From Paramarasmius palmivorus (taxonomy: Eukaryota > Basidiomycota > Agaricomycetes > Agaricales > Marasmiaceae): 64,000 nucleotides of DNA. The notes beneath the pieces were generated by a model that was given only the letters and a program-made list of their open reading frames with translations, had not been told where the DNA came from and did not search any database. The stretch's first letter is position 1. Every line of letters begins with the position of its first letter. The stretch covers positions 124,001 to 188,000 of the forward strand of contig JAYKXP010000059.1 in the NCBI GenBank assembly GCA_037176845.1, given 5' to 3'. Made by a program: the position numbers and the translations under genes. Positions 35,895-46,761 of this stretch are shown here, in pieces.

Positions 35895-36694
35895 TGGTGA
35901 TCATTTGCCCACTTGGTTCTGGGTTGTTCATGATCACGCAGTTACCTTCCACGAGAAAACGACCTACACATGCCATTACCGTGATACACGGTGCACACCT
36001 AGCTATTCTGTATCCTCTCACTTGATAGCACTAGTCTCTATACCAACCCCAACCACCTTGGCAGTTACAGTCGCTCTTTAATACAATTTCCATTTCCATC
36101 TAAGTTTTGTTCTTTTACCTAGCTCAGTACCGATACCTATTTGTTGTTAGTAATCGGACTTGTACATTTATACCAAAAAGGTTTTCACTGATTGATCCTG
36201 GAGCTCTGAGCTGAAGTTCAAACGTTAAAGCTCGAGGAGACTTGGAGCCGAACTGCAGCCGGACGCTGTCCAACGTTACAGCATACGTAGACCCACTCGC
36301 TGTTTACAATACTATTCATCGCCTCGAGAAACTATTCTAGGGATTTGTGCATCCAAACAAACGCCAAGCGTGCCGACCGAGCGCTTGCTGATAGGACACA
36401 CCTTCCAAACTAGAAGGCGCGGGCGCAGCCCGCTAATACCTTGCGACTCTTTTTACCATTCACTGACCCGTGATACATTTTCATATGGTAGTAGTACAAA
36501 CATACGATTTAAGCAGACCAGTTACAATGTACAGCGCTCCAACAGTAAGAGTTATAGTTCTGTGGTACCCCTCGCATCGCACCTGTCCCAAGCAACAAAC
36601 GAAGGAACCGACAAGCGGCGGTAGGCAGCGAGACTCTCCCAAAATCGATGATACGCCGGCGGACATCGAATCCTCAACTTTCGGAGGAGAGGCA
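35895..36694. other. Intergenic, UBC6 3' side to the F-box relic
   Basis: No gene seen. A 90-codon minus frame (36753-36481) adjoins the broken F-box/LRR copy and may be its downstream remnant, but it shows no motif. Confidence 0.3.
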
Positions 36695-37935
36695 TCACAC
36701 CAGGGCAACCCAGCAGGTCGTATAACCACCTTGAATTGTCCTATCCACATCAAGCTCTTCCACCTGCGAACAAGCTGAATGACAAATGATAAGTGTTCCG
36801 TGATGATTACCGTCCGTACGGTGCCAGTACAGAGACAGCTTTGTCAGTTGGTAAGTCGAGGAAAGTAAGAAATGACACCAAAAGTCCCAGGAAAGACTCT
36901 TCTCCTCCACCTCTAGGCATTCCAATTTAGGAGCAGTGATAGATGACAGAAAAAACGGGGAGGTTGTGTGATAGTTGCTGATGGCGTGAACCCGTAGTGA
37001 TTGTAAGGAGTGCATATGAATGGACTGGCGAGTTGGCTGAGGAAAAGGATCCGGCGATGCGAAACCGATCCCCAGGCGAAGGACTTCTGTAGATAGAGCA
37101 AGCTCCGCTTCATAAAATCAACCCATTCCCATTTTGCATATACAATCCCCACCACATTCAGTGAGTAAAGGGAACATGCACACGCTTGAAGGAAAGAATT
37201 GAGATATCGGATGGGGGTGGTCGTCAAGGGGGCCTTCCCTAATATCAAATGTCGCAATTTCGGCGTATATGAGGTCGAGAAATTGTCCCTTCTGTTCTGT
37301 GAATCCACACACCGTTAGAGAGAACAGTTCGGGCAATAAAGTTCGTCCGTTGCGAGATGATCCCGAGACCGGACCAACAACGTGTACCGTTAAAGTCGAC
37401 AAACGATACAGCCTAGCCACGTTCACATCGAACAGGTTTAACTCGATTTCTAGTGTGGTGAGGGAATACCAATGGTCGAACGGCAAATAATGAAGGCCCA
37501 ACACGGTATTCCGAGTCCTTCCCAATCTGAGGACTTTGAAGCAACGCAACGAAGTGCATCTCCCCGCGGCCACCCAAAAACGCAACCAATCCCTGGTGCA
37601 GTTCCGACTCATGAGCTACATATAGCTCCAACAGTTGACCAGGCCTTTGAACCTGGCACTGTGTTGGGCCAGGACCTAAAGGCTCTCCTTTGATCCGGAT
37701 GGAGACGGTGGACCAACGATGAATGACCGCAATTAACTTGTACAAGATGGCGGTTGTTGTCGGAGATGATTCCATGAAACATATGTGGAGACCTCTAGAT
37801 CCACTACGCTTGATTGCGAGATCCACGATAGAACGGTGAAGAGGTTGAGGATCGCGAATCCAAATGTGGTTCCACAGGCAGGAGCCTGAGGTAGCTACCA
37901 GCCCCCGGCGCAGTGAAACGAACTACTGAAGAGAT
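36695..37935 (-). pseudogene. Broken F-box/LRR-type gene
   Basis: The minus strand carries pieces of an Agaricomycete F-box/LRR protein in different frames. They are SGSCLWNHIWIRDPQPLHRS, the usual segment after the F-box; IAVIHRWSTVSIRIKG; FDHWYSLTTLEIELNLFDV; PKLRHLILGKAPLTTTPIRY; and LHSLQSLRVHAISNYHTTSP. Moving between them needs one-base shifts, the clearest near 37590-37600, where ELHQ and RDWLRFWV lie in adjacent frames with no splice site between. A stop also precedes the first piece, and no F-box is found upstream. I judge it a pseudogene; missed introns could explain part, but not all, of the breaks. Confidence 0.6.
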
Positions 37936-37968
37936 TTGTGGGTGAACGCGCGTGTCAGCTCTACAAAA

Positions 37969-38017
37969 GCAGTGCAAGGCAGTTTTTTTAAATCCGAAGG
38001 CAGTGCAAGGCAGTTTT
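37969..38017. repeat. Two 18-bp direct repeats, 31 bp apart
   Basis: GCAGTGCAAGGCAGTTTT occurs at 37969-37986 and again at 38000-38017. It is probably a local slippage duplication just upstream of the F-box relic. Confidence 0.8.
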
Positions 38018-39250
38018 GAAGTGAAACATGGGCGCTTAGTTGTACAGGGACACCTTGCTCCAGAGTCGCAAGGTAACAAAAGGCAACAGTTAGAGTTTTG
38101 TGAGAAATTGGATTGAGATATCGATCCTACTATGTAGTACGTATGTAGTCGACGCGGGCCGGTACGCAGCACGCTTGGCCGAAGGAACCCTTTATTTGGA
38201 CTTAAAAGTAAATACATAGACACCATGCCCCTACTCCTCGGCGCAGAAGACTCTGCGACATATAAGAAATGAGTACTAGTGAAGGGGAAGAAATGGAAAC
38301 AGAAGGAAAAAGGGCGCGAAGCGCGCCGTTATCAGCATTTCGAGCTCGGGATCTCCCGAGTTGGACCAATCCTCTCTAGGTGGTCACGAGTCTCAAGAGC
38401 ATCCGGAGCGTCTTCAAGTCCCTCCATGATGTACTTTCCACAGCCTTCGTGCTTCTCTCCCCGTCCTCTCCTATTGTTTGTTCTCATCTCGTATTGTGTC
38501 TAAATAGGGAATTAATCGATGATAAAACTGTGAGTTATGGTAGGTTTTCATCGTAGTTCTACGCTGACTTTTGCGCTTGCCAGTCATAATTGTTCATTTT
38601 ATTCCCAAGCAATACTATTCCTATCCAATTTTTCTCAATCATTGTTTCGAAGTGAGGAAAAATAATAGTCATAGCGGAAGCATGGGTGCGGGTTGAGGAC
38701 CTTTGGTTGGAATTCAACAGTTCGTGAGTGGCATACGATCTACATCTATTACAAAGTCCTGATTATCTTTAGCTCAAGGAAAGGTTGTCGCGGCCAAATT
38801 GAATGAATTTAGCATGGATCAGGTGCATGAAAGGAAACCCCGAATGCACTACCTCTGAGACACCCGATTTATCCTTATGCGAGTCAATGCCATGTTGGCG
38901 TATGGTTCTCGTGGAAGTTTAAATAGAAAAATAAGCAGTTTTTTCGGATTACACGGGCATGGGGACCATCATTGAATTTCCGCTCACCATAACTCCATGA
39001 AGATGATCTCAAACTAATGGTCTTGTGCACCGACACTGTACTTTCCATTACCACAGCGCGAAAATCCTATATCACGAACATCTCGGGCTGTAGTTGGACC
39101 TTTCCCCAGCCCTAACACACATGCTCTACATCACATGGCAGTGTTCTTCATGACGCGGTGCATTCGTTCATCAAACGGGAAGATCATCATGCGATAGAGG
39201 AAGCGTAGGTTCTTCCCGTGTTGACCGATCCAATCCGACGTTTATTTGCA

Positions 39251-39256
39251 TATAAA
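39251..39256 (+). promoter_or_regulatory. TATA box of the second GH5 gene
   Basis: TATAAA lies about 40 bases before the ATG, inside GCATATAAATGG. This close placement implies a short leader, as is common for highly expressed secreted enzymes in fungi. No experimental start site is known. Confidence 0.55.
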
Positions 39257-39294
39257 TGGTGTAGCCCTCGACCACAACAAACACCACGCTCGAC

Positions 39295-41002
39295 ATGAGA
39301 CTTCTCCCTCTCTTGGTAGCTCTTTCAATCGCTAGTTGCGGATCCAGCGCAAACAGCTTCGCTGGCGCTAATGTGAGTGTTTGAAGGAGTTACAACTTGG
39401 TACTGACTGAAGATGAGCAGAACTACTATATATATAGTCTTCCCGACGCTGACAGACATGCTATCCTCGACGGAATGCAAGCCGCCGGTATGAAGGTGAG
39501 TTGAATCGTCATACATATGCATTCTCACGCTGTTGGTTGGCTGTTGGTGACGTTTCCTCGCAGGTACTCAGAACTTGGGTTACCGGACACGACGCTGGTC
39601 AAAAGGGCAGTAATAGTCGAGCTGTTCCCGACCTCGAACACAATGGTATTGGCACATATGATGATACGATCCTCGATCAGATTGACCAATTGATGGTACG
39701 TGCCGCATGTACGTGGCGTCCACCGATTCTAAATTTGTTCTAATAGGTGGATGCTCATGCCCGCGGTATGTCGCTACGATTGAAGCGCGTTATTTGGACG
39801 CTAATCGACGCCGTTCCTGGAATTACTAGGTATTAAATTGCTCATTGGTAGGTCTAGAGATCAGAGGAAGCGACTACACTATTCGCAAACTTTTACAACA
39901 GGCATGCATGACAGTGTGTTGAACTGTTTATGGCTATCGGGTATTTGATATTTAATGCTGATCACAAACTGCTTCTAGAAAATTCCCTTCAAGCCGGAGA
40001 TGTCTATGGCCAGAAATATGGGGATCGAAACTTCTACACTGATTCTAGTATGCCAAGTTACTGTCTTTCTCATCTTCCTCCTCACGTCTTGATAATCCCA
40101 CAGATGCAATCAACAATTTCAACCAACGTATTACCCACATTCTGAATGGTCACAAGAATAAATTGCTCGGTAATACGCCATGGAGCGAATTAGGCGGTTA
40201 TATCTTTGGGTATGAGTCCCAAAATGAGTGAGTTCCGCAGCCGTATTTATCAACCATGAGATTATTAACTCTTCCCTAGGCCAATGATCTTTGATCAAGA
40301 TTTCTATAAAGTTCGTCGGTGCGCTTTATGCTACGCGCCGACATTCTCTGAGACTCTTTCTGCAGGCTCATTTATCATGGGTTTGCAGCACCTCCCAACA
40401 GGTACGCGCGATGTTAATTCGACTTTCAAGTTCTTACTTGGCTATGTAGATTCGAAACAATGTCGGAGATCGTAACCAGTTGATTTTCACAGGCGGAGGC
40501 TCTGCCGCTGCCAGCGTCCAATCCTTTTTCTTCAGTAGCTCGTGCCCGGCAGTCGATGTTGTCGCCATTCATGATTACAACGAGTATGTCTCCGATCATT
40601 CATCTCACATATTCATACGTGTAAACGAATCGTTTCAGTGATTATGATAGCTTCATGACTAACGCAGTCAATCAAGCCAAAGCTGCAGGAAAGAAGCTCA
40701 TCGTTGAAGAATGGGGATCCCTTGTCGGTAGTGGGCGAACGGCCAACCTAAATTCCAATATACAGAAAATCAACAACTACAAGGTTCCTTGGCTGTATTG
40801 GGAGTTGATTTCCAACCCTGATCCACATCAAGGCGAGGATTACGAGGTGGGCAGCCAACGGCTCATCATTCTCATCTCGGACTCACATGCCATTCAGATT
40901 CAGGTCAATGGAGCGGATTGGAGCACGTTATCTACGGGCTCTAAGCAGACGGCAAGTCTGACTGGGGCACCATTCGACTTCAGTGCTTCTCTTGCTTTGT
41001 AG
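39295..41002 (+). CDS. Secreted GH5 (clan GH-A) beta-glycanase, mannanase-like, intact
   Basis: About twelve exons join in frame to about 370 residues. The start MRLLPLLVALSIASCGSSA is a signal peptide. Then come NSFAGANNYYIYSLPD, ILDGMQAAGMKVLRTWVTG, QIDQLMVDAHARGIKLLIG and AINNFNQRITHILNGHKNK. The acid/base Glu is in FGYESQNEPMIFD and the nucleophile Glu in KKLIVEEWGSLVGSGR. WLYWELISNPDPHQGEDYE follows, and the protein ends DFSASLAL. Both catalytic residues are present, in contrast to the GH5 at 15.7-18.0 kb, which belongs to a different GH5 branch. The overall pattern resembles fungal endo-beta-mannanase-like GH5 enzymes, but substrate cannot be fixed from the sequence alone. It acts outside the cell. 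Confidence 0.85.
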
Positions 41003-41155
41003 ACGATAGAGTTACAGCCTGTGCTTTCCTGCTATAGCTTCCTTGCACGACGAGATGGAGTCAACGACGTTCGTAGCAATTAAGTAGTAGTTCTAATAGA
41101 TCATACAAGGATCCAACTAAACAGAAGTGATGAACCATGACATAGAAAGCACCTG

Positions 41156-42688
41156 CTAGCAAGTGTCCTGTCTATCATACCTTTCGTCAAAATCTTCGTG
41201 GCCTACAGATCGTGCGTCTGGGTCGAGCTCAGTCTCTCCGGGTTCCTTGGACAACCCTGCCCACTCTGGGTTACAATTTCCCGCTCCCACATCCTCTACT
41301 TTATCCCCTGCAATCCATTGAACCTTAACCTCATGCACCTTCCAAAACCGATCGCCCTCAATGAGAATTTGACCGCCACCCTGGCTAACATCGGTGAAGT
41401 GTATGGCAGCGCACAGAAGTCCCCCCTTTTTCTCTCGGGTGGGAACCACATACTGTATTGTATTTGCAGATGCTGGATCGCTGTCTGAGCGTAAGGTTGC
41501 ATTGAGAGCAATTCTTCCAGATCTTCTACGCACAAATAGGCTGACCGTGAGCTTGCCTGAGCTGGGGCAATGGAATAGGGTGAGACAACGGGCGGTGCCA
41601 AACAACCGAACGTGGTTGCCTCTCGTTTGAATATCGCCACTATTTTGGGACTCGAATCCAACTGTGTAGTCGAAAGATGATCTTGCCAATGCCCTTCCTT
41701 TCCAGGCTCGCCGGTTCGTATAGACAGCCCTGTAGGGCTGCTGTCTGCTAGTTTCGTCAAGACCCAGCTCTGGAATCCCACCGAGGCAAATGATATTGGG
41801 GGCATGTTTCAGGGAATCAGTGATTGCTTGCTGAAGCGCGTGATCAAAATCGAAAGAGGCGTTACGGACGACCAATGATGTTGTGCGCGCTGTCCAGGGT
41901 ATGTCTTCTGCAGGTATCTGCTCTTCCTTTTGCTCACCTCCCTCTTGAGTTTCGTGATACGTTTCGGCATCAACTTCGACCACGTATAATGGGCTACCCC
42001 GATGGCATTGAACGATTTCTGAGGTGTAGTCGGACAGGCAACTGAATTCGATGAAGGGTTCCCAAGCCGAGGAATCAAGGACCTGTAGGAATGCTTTCCA
42101 CATAGTGGGATATCGCTGAGCCATCGAAAACCCATGAGTGAGAATCTTCTTCAGTCGGAAAAGGAACAGGCGCATCAGTGAATCAAGTATCTGTGACGGC
42201 CGTGGGGTGTCGACACGATAGTCCAATTCGGAAGCATCTGATGACAACGAAGTAGTGCGAGTTATAGAGCTAGAGGAATCCGATATGATTTTCGACATTG
42301 CCATAAACCACATGTTCAAACGGCAGTCGGTTACCATATTACCCAAACTCCTTGTGAGCATTTGAGCAGAGCTAGAATCTGCATCGGGCAGCTCGCGGAT
42401 AGCACGATCCCGCAACTCTGCAGCATCGAGATGGAGGTCGTTCGATTCCCTGAGCCGTATGAGCATCTGTTCTATGCATTCCCACTGACGATTCAGCTCT
42501 ACAACGGAGTCATCCTTCCACTGGTACCCGTTGTATCTGGCGAGTGCTTGTTTTCGATCACTAGTCATGCGTGACTGTATGGCACCAATACACTCAGGTA
42601 GGATTTGCCGCAGAACCGATCCCTCGCCCATACTCGCAAAAAGATGCTCCTCGTGCCATAACTGTAACTCCAAGATAGCACTCTCCAC
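41156..42688 (-). CDS. Unrecognised protein, one long exon of ~510 codons
   Basis: A single uninterrupted frame ends at 41156. The first in-frame ATG is at 42631 (MGEGSVLRQILPECIGAIQ). The frame stays open upstream to a stop near 42730 with no ATG, so a 5' exon may exist, joined at an AG near 42726. The N-terminal half looks helical, with WHEEHLFASMGEGS, YNGYQWKDDSVVELNRQWEC and LMRLFLFRLKKILTHGFSMA. A Ser/Thr-rich linker lies near residue 140. The C-terminal half (from about residue 270) looks like beta-sandwich sequence: FDYTVGFESQNSGDIQTRGN, GKLTVSLFVRRRSGRIALNA and GGQILIEGDRFWKVHEVKVQ. The tail is acidic. No signal peptide, membrane segment or known catalytic motif is visible, and I do not recognise the family. 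The length and clean frame make it a real gene. Confidence 0.7.
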   Translation of the reverse strand: MESAILELQLWHEEHLFASMGEGSVLRQILPECIGAIQSRMTSDRKQALARYNGYQWKDDSVVELNRQWECIEQMLIRLRESNDLHLDAAELRDRAIRELPDADSSSAQMLTRSLGNMVTDCRLNMWFMAMSKIISDSSSSITRTTSLSSDASELDYRVDTPRPSQILDSLMRLFLFRLKKILTHGFSMAQRYPTMWKAFLQVLDSSAWEPFIEFSCLSDYTSEIVQCHRGSPLYVVEVDAETYHETQEGGEQKEEQIPAEDIPWTARTTSLVVRNASFDFDHALQQAITDSLKHAPNIICLGGIPELGLDETSRQQPYRAVYTNRRAWKGRALARSSFDYTVGFESQNSGDIQTRGNHVRLFGTARCLTLFHCPSSGKLTVSLFVRRRSGRIALNATLRSDSDPASANTIQYVVPTREKKGGLLCAAIHFTDVSQGGGQILIEGDRFWKVHEVKVQWIAGDKVEDVGAGNCNPEWAGLSKEPGETELDPDARSVGHEDFDERYDRQDTC

Positions 42689-42984
42689 AATGACTGGGAT
42701 TGGCCTCGTCGAGGCGGTGCTGAACCTTTAGGTTTCACCTTAACATTCGAGTAGATCGATGCACTAAATCGTGCAATTAGATATATACAAGTTTGAATCG
42801 AATGCGTTAAGAGTACCAACGATGAGTAATGACACAAATGAACCATGAAGAATAATCGACTACTCCTCTTCAGACCCAGCTTTTGCAGCCGCATTGCTGC
42901 CTTCGCTTTGCTCTGGAAGGGGGTTGGTGAGAAGGATAGCGAAGGATGGTGAAGGACAACAAATGCTCGCGATACTGTGCATAC

Positions 42985-44490
42985 AAATTAATCTTCATTC
43001 CGACCATGACCTGGATGAGGTCTTTGAAGAACAAGGTAAGGAGTAAATAGGTTTCGATAGATTTCAATCCAGAAACCAACAATCAAAGGAGAATAGACGC
43101 CAATCGTGGGTCCGAAGCAGTGAAGGTCTGACTAGTGAGGTACCTCCTGCTGCCACCTTATCACCGGACATCATCTCTGACGGCATGATGGCGACCAATA
43201 GAGTGGCGACGACGAATATGAAGAACTGGACGATACTGGGGATTAGCGCCAGCTGTCCATCACCATTTTGGACTGCAGTGGAAACATAGACAGTGGGACC
43301 GCAAGTAAGACCCAACGTGACGAGTAAGATTCGAAGCCGGGGAGTCAAATGGGACATATCGTTCCATGTGCTGTGAATGTACGAGAACTCTGAGAGCGGC
43401 GAGAATCATGATAATAGGGGCGACCCCACCACCAAGCGCACTCCGAATGATGGCAGGTGTCGATTAGCTATTGATAGCGTATACCGCGGGAAATTTGTAA
43501 GCTCTGTAGAACCAGAATGTTGATACGTGCGTCGTGAATGACCGATATTCGCTTCAACTTGACCAGAAGATGACCGAAAGAGCCCTTCTCGTAGTAAGTC
43601 TTGAACAAGAACGCTCTATTCCAGTCGATCGGGTCAAAGTTCATAACACGCGGAGCCAGTGGGAGGCTCTTGTCTTGTTGTTGAGGATGATTCTGGCTAT
43701 AGTACCCTCAGGACACCAGAATAGTTCGCTGACGTTATGGTAACCGATGATCTGGTCGTGATCCGTTTGTCTTCGTACAAACTTTCTTTCCTGAACTTCG
43801 TACCCTTGATCGTTGATGTCGATGAAGCTACACAAAGGCTTAGTCATCGCTCTAAGATACAAGCCTTCTGATACAAGACCTACCCGGTGTGACTAGTAAC
43901 AGTTGTCGGCGCACTTGAAGACGATGCACAAGCACTCTGGCACGAAGCGAACCTGATTTTGGCGAAGGCGGTCATACTGCGACATGTTATTGATCGCTTG
44001 GTGCCAGCGCTCCATGACCGTCGAAAGGGACTTTTCGTGAGGAGGTCGCTTGTCACCGCCGCACTTGGACATGAGACGGTGAAGGCCTGAGTTCTGCATC
44101 TGACCGATGGTGTCGTCGAGGTCAAGCTGTACAGCGAAGTACCACTTTCGATAGTTGGCGTTTTGTCCGCCGATATAGTCGGCATGTAGAGTGCGCACAG
44201 CTCGTTTAGGCGGAATGCGGGAGGCTTTGCTATTGAGCAATAGCGTCGAACAGTTGAACTATTAGGTTATGACCGGTGTTAGCGAGGCAATCGCAGAAGA
44301 GGTAAAAGTCAGGCTGAAAAGGACACTCACCATATCTCGCATAGAATCCCTCTGAAATGCACTTTTGCGTAGGATGCAACAAAATGTCTTGCATTTCTTT
44401 CTTCGAGAACAAAAGTTGGCGTTCCGAACACCAACCTGGGTATAAGTCGCGAGTACTATTCCTGAGTCGTAATCTGTATTGGCTCATTCC
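42985..44490 (-). pseudogene. Truncated beta-1,3-glucan synthase (FKS/GT48) relic
   Basis: Segments on minus match the N-terminal third of fungal FKS proteins in order: KKEMQDILLHPTQK, RAVRTLHADYIGGQNANYRK, WYFAVQLDLDDTIGQM, AINNMSQYDRLRQ, VRFVPECLCIVFKCAD, FVRRQTDHDQIIGYHNVSEL, KTYYEKGSFGHLLVKLKRI, RLRILLVTLGLTCGPTVYV, and LLTLFFKDLIQVMVGMKI. Breaks are many. About 11 codons that normally lie between DRLRQ and VRFVPE (LALYLLCWGEA-like) are deleted. A stop follows the CADNCY segment. Further stops and shifts occur between the membrane segments. The catalytic GT48 core and the second set of membrane helices are absent, so it can make no enzyme. A frame at 44868-44602 that opens MPTRPGSQAGYPSSSAPFS may be the old N-terminus. 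The functional FKS gene must lie elsewhere. Confidence 0.85.
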
Positions 44491-45733
44491 GAGACACCTC
44501 CTTGGTGATGTCTTGATGATTCTGTAAAAGTTGCGTATCTTTGTACATAAACGTCGGCTTGAGACTTATTGTCGTGGGGAGCTGTGCAAACGAACCAAGT
44601 GTCAGAGAAAAGATGTAACCAGAAGCTGACGAGCAGCGAAAGATTCAAAGCAAAGAATATGTACCGTAAGGTAAGGAGCAATCCGGCTGGTTGTGATGAA
44701 GATTATGGTGTCCAGTTGCATCTGCAGGACAAGGGTCTTTATGATTGTAATAGCTGTCGAACCGAGCTGCTCAGTACGGTGGGCTGAAGGATTATTATGA
44801 TGAGCGTTGGCCGAAAAGGGTGCCGAGGAAGAAGGATAGCCCGCCTGACTCCCAGGTCTGGTAGGCATATATGGTGGTAGGAAGAGTGTAGGACCAAACT
44901 CGAGCTTGGCTCAAGACAATTGGTGTTACCGCCGAATGCGTGAATGATGCCGTGGTTATCAGGCATCAGCAGTAGTGATGACGGTCTTGGAGTAACTCAT
45001 CATACCAGACACGTACCCGTTGGCAGGGCACATAAACTGGCAATGGTTCATGGTTGGCGGTCGTGAAAGAGGATGTATAGAATGATATATGGCGTTCAGC
45101 TTCTCGTAGAAAGAGTGTTCAATGGACAAGAGATGCTCCCAATATATGGAGGTGATGGCGTTTCAAATGAGTTCCTGTGCCAAAGAAGATTAGTTACTAT
45201 ATCGGCAAGACTACAAGGCTTACCTTGGGCTTTTACAGCTCTTCCAAAACTCCCCATGAATCATTTTGGGATACCTTCTACCTCAAAACCGCTATACCTT
45301 GACCTTCTTGAAAGTTTTTTGGCAGCATGAGCAAGAAAAGACCGAGGTGAGAATATGAAGAGATGTGAAAAGGAGCGGGGAGTAAAGCAGTAGGCGAACG
45401 GCTCAACTGCTTCTTCGGATGCTAAGGTGAAAGACTCATAGCACCGGAGACGTTGGTGGAAATCTTTTAAAAAGTGCAAGCAATGAAGGCGGAAGGCGGT
45501 TGGTGTGAGGGCGGTGCAGGGTCGGTGATCCGGTGACCAGGCATTCTCGTAACTGTCACCACGGAACTCAAGCTAACGTGGCGCCACTTCCTAGTTTGTC
45601 TCCTACTGCCATGCTCACACTTGTTTATTCACTATCTTCGAGGATGTTTGACCAAGAAAGGCGAGAATTTATCTGTATGTCTTTTGAGCATAACCGTGAC
45701 CATTTTTCGATATGAAACAGAGATAGACTAGGA
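44491..45733. other. Intergenic, FKS relic 5' side
   Basis: Apart from the possible FKS N-terminal remnant (44868-44602, minus), I see no gene. Frames at 45073-45330 (+) and 45479-45261 (-) overlap and show no motif. An upstream exon of the zinc-finger-like gene may lie near 45533-45715. Confidence 0.3.
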
Positions 45734-46742
45734 TTGCTATCCCCAAACTCGCAATTCCGCACTGCTGGCTCGACTGACTGGACGGCAAAGATTGCGCTTG
45801 CCTACCTTACCAATGATGATGCCTGTGATTCATCTTCGCAGGAAATAATATCCGACTTTCCTCAACTTACGACGAATTGGGATGATCATCACAACGAAGA
45901 ATCTCAGGGCTGCTTGGTAACACTAAACCCCGCAAAAACCAGCGCAATAGTAGACTTGGAACCACTAGCACCAAACTTGAAGGGATCGAGCGCTGCTGCG
46001 GAGCACTTGCGGAATCAGTACTCATTGTTCGCTGTGAGTGGCTTACTCTTTAAACCAGACGAGAATGATCTGAGTTGAGAGGTCTAGAAGGGGCATGATC
46101 AAACACCACCTTCGAAAGCAACAATGGGAACCGTCCCGAAAGCACGAGCCCGAGAACGTGAGGGATCGAGTGCAGTCACGGAGCATTCGCGAAATCAGCA
46201 TGCATCAGTCGCTGTGAGTACCCAACCTCTTCGTCGAGAGGAGAATGTGACTGATTGAAAGGAATCCAGAGCGAGCCTAATCAATCATTGCCTTTGAAAG
46301 CACCATCGCTATCTGTGAGTCTACTTTTTCAGGCTGTTTCTTTCGTAGTTGAATGAACAAGGCTAATGACTCATCTTAGCCATGTGGCCGCCGCAAACGA
46401 TTCCAATCTTCAGAATGTAGGCGTCGAGAAGCATTCTATAACGATCCTTGGGTGGAAAAAAGCCAATCAACGGCTTACACAGTCGTTTGTGCTGCATGTA
46501 ATCAGCGGGTTGCTCTAGCGAAAGGAAGGAAATACTATCCGACGAACTGGAGGAGACATAGGACAAAATGTCGGGAAATCAGACGGCTTCAGGAGGAGAT
46601 AGGATTATCTCATGTGAGCCTATAATCAGCTTTCCGATCTGAGCAATGCTTGAAAGTTGAATGTTGACAGGACGACGAATATTGGAAGGCTTATGACAAC
46701 GATACTATTTGGCACTCTCGTGTTACCAAAGGCCGCCACTAG
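45734..46742 (+). CDS. Basidiomycete zinc-finger-like protein with a duplicated exon module
   Basis: Exons join in frame from the open segment at 45734 (start not fixed; an ATG-bearing exon must lie upstream) to a stop at 46742. The N-terminal part is acidic and Ser-rich. Then a module GSSAAAEHLRNQYSLFA is followed by an intron and a Lys/Pro-rich segment. The module recurs as GSSAVTEHSRNQHASVA, again with a following intron. The C-terminal exons hold RRKRFQSSECRRREAFYND and the candidate metal site VVCAACNQRVALAKGRKYY with a downstream PTNWRRHRTKC. That gives C-x2-C, then H-x3-C about 17 residues later, a pattern I recall as widespread in Agaricomycete proteins of unknown role. The last exon reads DDEYWKAYDNDTIWHSRV. 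The high basic content suggests a nuclear, perhaps DNA-binding, protein. That is inference. Confidence 0.6.
45983..46310 (+). repeat. Tandem exon-intron-exon duplication, ~180-bp period
   Basis: The unit beginning GGATCGAG at 45983 recurs at 46163. Each unit holds the end of an exon, a GTGAGT donor at the same relative place, a short intron and the start of the next exon (CATGATCAAACACCACCTTC versus CCTAATCAATCATTGCCTTT). The two units are clearly diverged, so the duplication is old but the reading frame has been kept. Confidence 0.75.
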
Positions 46743-46761
46743 TCCCATATCTTGGGACTAG
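46739..46761 (+). terminator. Perfect hairpin overlapping the stop codon
   Basis: CTAGTCCCA and TGGGACTAG form a 9-bp perfect stem around a 5-base loop. The stop codon of the zinc-finger-like gene lies inside the left arm. In eukaryotes this is more likely a 3' mRNA structure or a small palindrome than a terminator in the bacterial sense. Confidence 0.45.

Larger units (their letters stand above)
37936..39294. promoter_or_regulatory. Intergenic with a short direct repeat; promoter side of the second GH5
   Basis: No gene seen. It holds the direct repeat listed separately, and near the right end a TATA box for the GH5 gene at 39295. Confidence 0.4.
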
